Part shown: piece after piece, positions 60,040-61,368 of the stretch
Layout: every line of letters begins with the position of its first letter
Position numbering within the stretch: position 1 is the first letter of the stretch
NCBI GenBank assembly: GCA_003576905.1
Contig: QEVG01000032.1
Coordinates: 1-61,368 of the forward strand
Source of the DNA: Planctomycetota bacterium
GTDB lineage: Bacteria; Planctomycetota; Phycisphaerae; UBA1845; UTPLA1
DNA: 61,368 nucleotides
Direction: 5' to 3'
Notes under the pieces: model-generated
Seen by the model: only the letters and a program-made list of their open reading frames with translations
Database searches by the model: none
What the model was told of the DNA's origin: nothing
Translations under genes and position numbers: made by a program

Positions 60040-61368
60040 CTAGTAAATGCCCGTCCGCTCCAGCCGCGCGACGAGACCCTCCCAGAACGCCTTCGACGAC
60101 ATGCCGGGCTCGCCTTCGAAGGCCGAGGCCGGCGTCTTCCGCAGGAGCCAGCCGAGCCGCGCGAGGGCCGCCCGCGCCTCCTCGACCTGGCCGACACGCT
60201 GATGGCACTGCACCACCTGCATCATGGCGACGATCGCCGCCGGAAGGTTCTCATACCGCCACGCCGTCTCGCGATAGGCGACGATGGCTTCGTCGTACCG
60301 ACCCAGGTCAAAAAGGCAGTCGCCCCGATACTGATAACTTGCCCGAAGGCGCGTCCGCTCAAGCTCCGACAGCGCCGAAGTATCTTCCGCCGCCAGCAGC
60401 TTCACGACGAGGTCGTATTCGAAAAGGGCCTTCTCCAGCCGCCGGTCCGCCTCGCGCTGCGCGTCCGCGCGGGCCAGCTCGCTCGCGCCCGCCTTCGCGT
60501 CCTCCCGAAGTGCCTCCGCACTGGCGCGATACGCGCCGGCGAGCTGAAAGCGAAGCCGCGCTATCTGTGGATCGTCGGGGTAAAACGCGATCGCGTCCTC
60601 CAGCCGTGTGATCGCCTTTTCGATGTGTCCCGGCTCGCGCGCGGGATCGGCGTCCGCGTAATAATCGGCGAGCCGAAAGAGCGCCAGTCGGTATTCAAGC
60701 GCCTGCGGCGAAAAAAGCGGATCCGGCCCGCGATCGTCCACGATATCGAGCAGCAGTCCCACTCCCTCGGAAACGCCGTCGCCGCCCCGTCGAATCAGGC
60801 AGTCCGCGAGCGGCACGTACGACTGAAGCGCTGATGGCGTCCGCGCATACACCGTGATAATCCGGCGATAGGCCGCGATCGCACGGTCCAGGTCTCCCAT
60901 CTCGTGCGCCGAGCGGGCGATCCGATGCAACGCCGCGACGCGTCCGGGCGCCTCGGGAAACTCCCGGACCAGCCGCATCAGGCTGTCGAGCGCGCGATCC
61001 GCTTCGCCCGCGGCATCAAAGTTATCAGCGGCCTTCTCCAATGCTGCGGCGGCCGCCGCCTCGTCCACCGATACAAGCCCCACGAGCGACAGGTATGCCT
61101 CTGCCGCGCGAAGATAAAGGGCCTTTGCCCCGGCGCGTCCCTCGCCCGATCCGGTCGTGCTCGACGCCGCAAGCTCCGAGAGTGCCCCGGCCTGCCGCGA
61201 CAGGTAATAGGCCTGAAGATGCTGATTGCCCTGGGCCACGAGCCGCCGGGCCAGGTCGAAATACTCGACCGCCATCGCCACACGCCGATCCTGCATCAGC
61301 ATCTCGGCAATGGTCGAAACCCCCACCCGGACCGACTCCCGGTCAATGCCCGTCGGCGGCGTCTCCGA
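60040..61368 (-). CDS. TPR-repeat protein, partial (5' end outside window)
   Basis: At least 442 residues of a protein made of tetratricopeptide-like helix pairs (for example AVEYFDLARRLVAQGNQHLQAYYLSRQ and DLDRAIAAYRRIITVYARTP, read in blocks). The frame is still open at the window's last base, so the true start lies beyond 61368. It is upstream of the FlgN-like gene by 13 bases, so it belongs to the flagellar regulatory unit. TPR proteins usually hold protein complexes together; its partner here is unknown. Confidence 0.85.
   Translation of the reverse strand, partial: SETPPTGIDRESVRVGVSTIAEMLMQDRRVAMAVEYFDLARRLVAQGNQHLQAYYLSRQAGALSELAASSTTGSGEGRAGAKALYLRAAEAYLSLVGLVSVDEAAAAAALEKAADNFDAAGEADRALDSLMRLVREFPEAPGRVAALHRIARSAHEMGDLDRAIAAYRRIITVYARTPSALQSYVPLADCLIRRGGDGVSEGVGLLLDIVDDRGPDPLFSPQALEYRLALFRLADYYADADPAREPGHIEKAITRLEDAIAFYPDDPQIARLRFQLAGAYRASAEALREDAKAGASELARADAQREADRRLEKALFEYDLVVKLLAAEDTSALSELERTRLRASYQYRGDCLFDLGRYDEAIVAYRETAWRYENLPAAIVAMMQVVQCHQRVGQVEEARAALARLGWLLRKTPASAFEGEPGMSSKAFWEGLVARLERTGIY

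Overview
The window is a GC-rich bacterial chromosome segment. The best guess is a member of the Planctomycetota. That rests on a combination of traits: PEP-CTERM exported proteins, a secreted protein ending in a dockerin-like module, an ECF sigma factor resembling the TIGR02999 type, an anti-sigma-like/von Willebrand A fusion (YfbK type), and a DUF4440 plus glycine-rich surface-protein pair. No rRNA, tRNA, CRISPR array or complete insertion sequence was seen, so the placement is inference from gene content only.

Left edge (1-1473): a frameshifted, phage-like gene with a PBECR-type nuclease domain, then about 500 bases without a convincing gene. 1474-7013 (minus strand): an M14 lipoprotein carboxypeptidase, a small transaldolase and a large dockerin-bearing secreted protein. 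7302-18399: mainly housekeeping and envelope genes (MFS transporter, murJ, chrA, a PEP-CTERM protein, a PEGA lipoprotein, ruvX, a mannose-1-phosphate guanylyltransferase, a PcrA/UvrD helicase, and a secreted protein with an HExxH motif).

18428-27310 is the accessory-looking part: two ECF sigma factors, btpA, the vWA/anti-sigma fusion, a second PEP-CTERM protein and a glycine-rich surface protein. It also holds a dense set of palindromes, a 28-bp tandem repeat and a 211-bp MITE-like inverted-repeat element between a sigma-factor gene and its presumed anti-sigma partner. 27320-32767 holds dihydropyrimidinase, dxr and an unusually long RseP-like site-2 protease with several PDZ-like segments.

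61368 down to about 33900 is one almost uninterrupted minus-strand flagellar block. Order of transcription: TPR protein, FlgN-like chaperone, cytoplasmic histidine kinase, NtrC-type regulator, an exact -24/-12 sigma-54 promoter, flgB, flgC, fliE, fliF, fliG, fliH, fliI, fliJ, motE-like, fliK, flgD, flgE, flbD, fliL, fliN, fliO, fliP, fliQ, fliR, flhB, flhA, flhF, flhG, a small membrane protein, fliA (sigma-28) and a small hypothetical. A FabH/OleA-like thiolase follows. The kinase and regulator probably switch on the sigma-54 promoter for hook-basal-body genes, and FliA at the end of the block would then serve late genes elsewhere. fliM, motA and motB are missing from where they often sit and must lie outside the window if the flagellum works.
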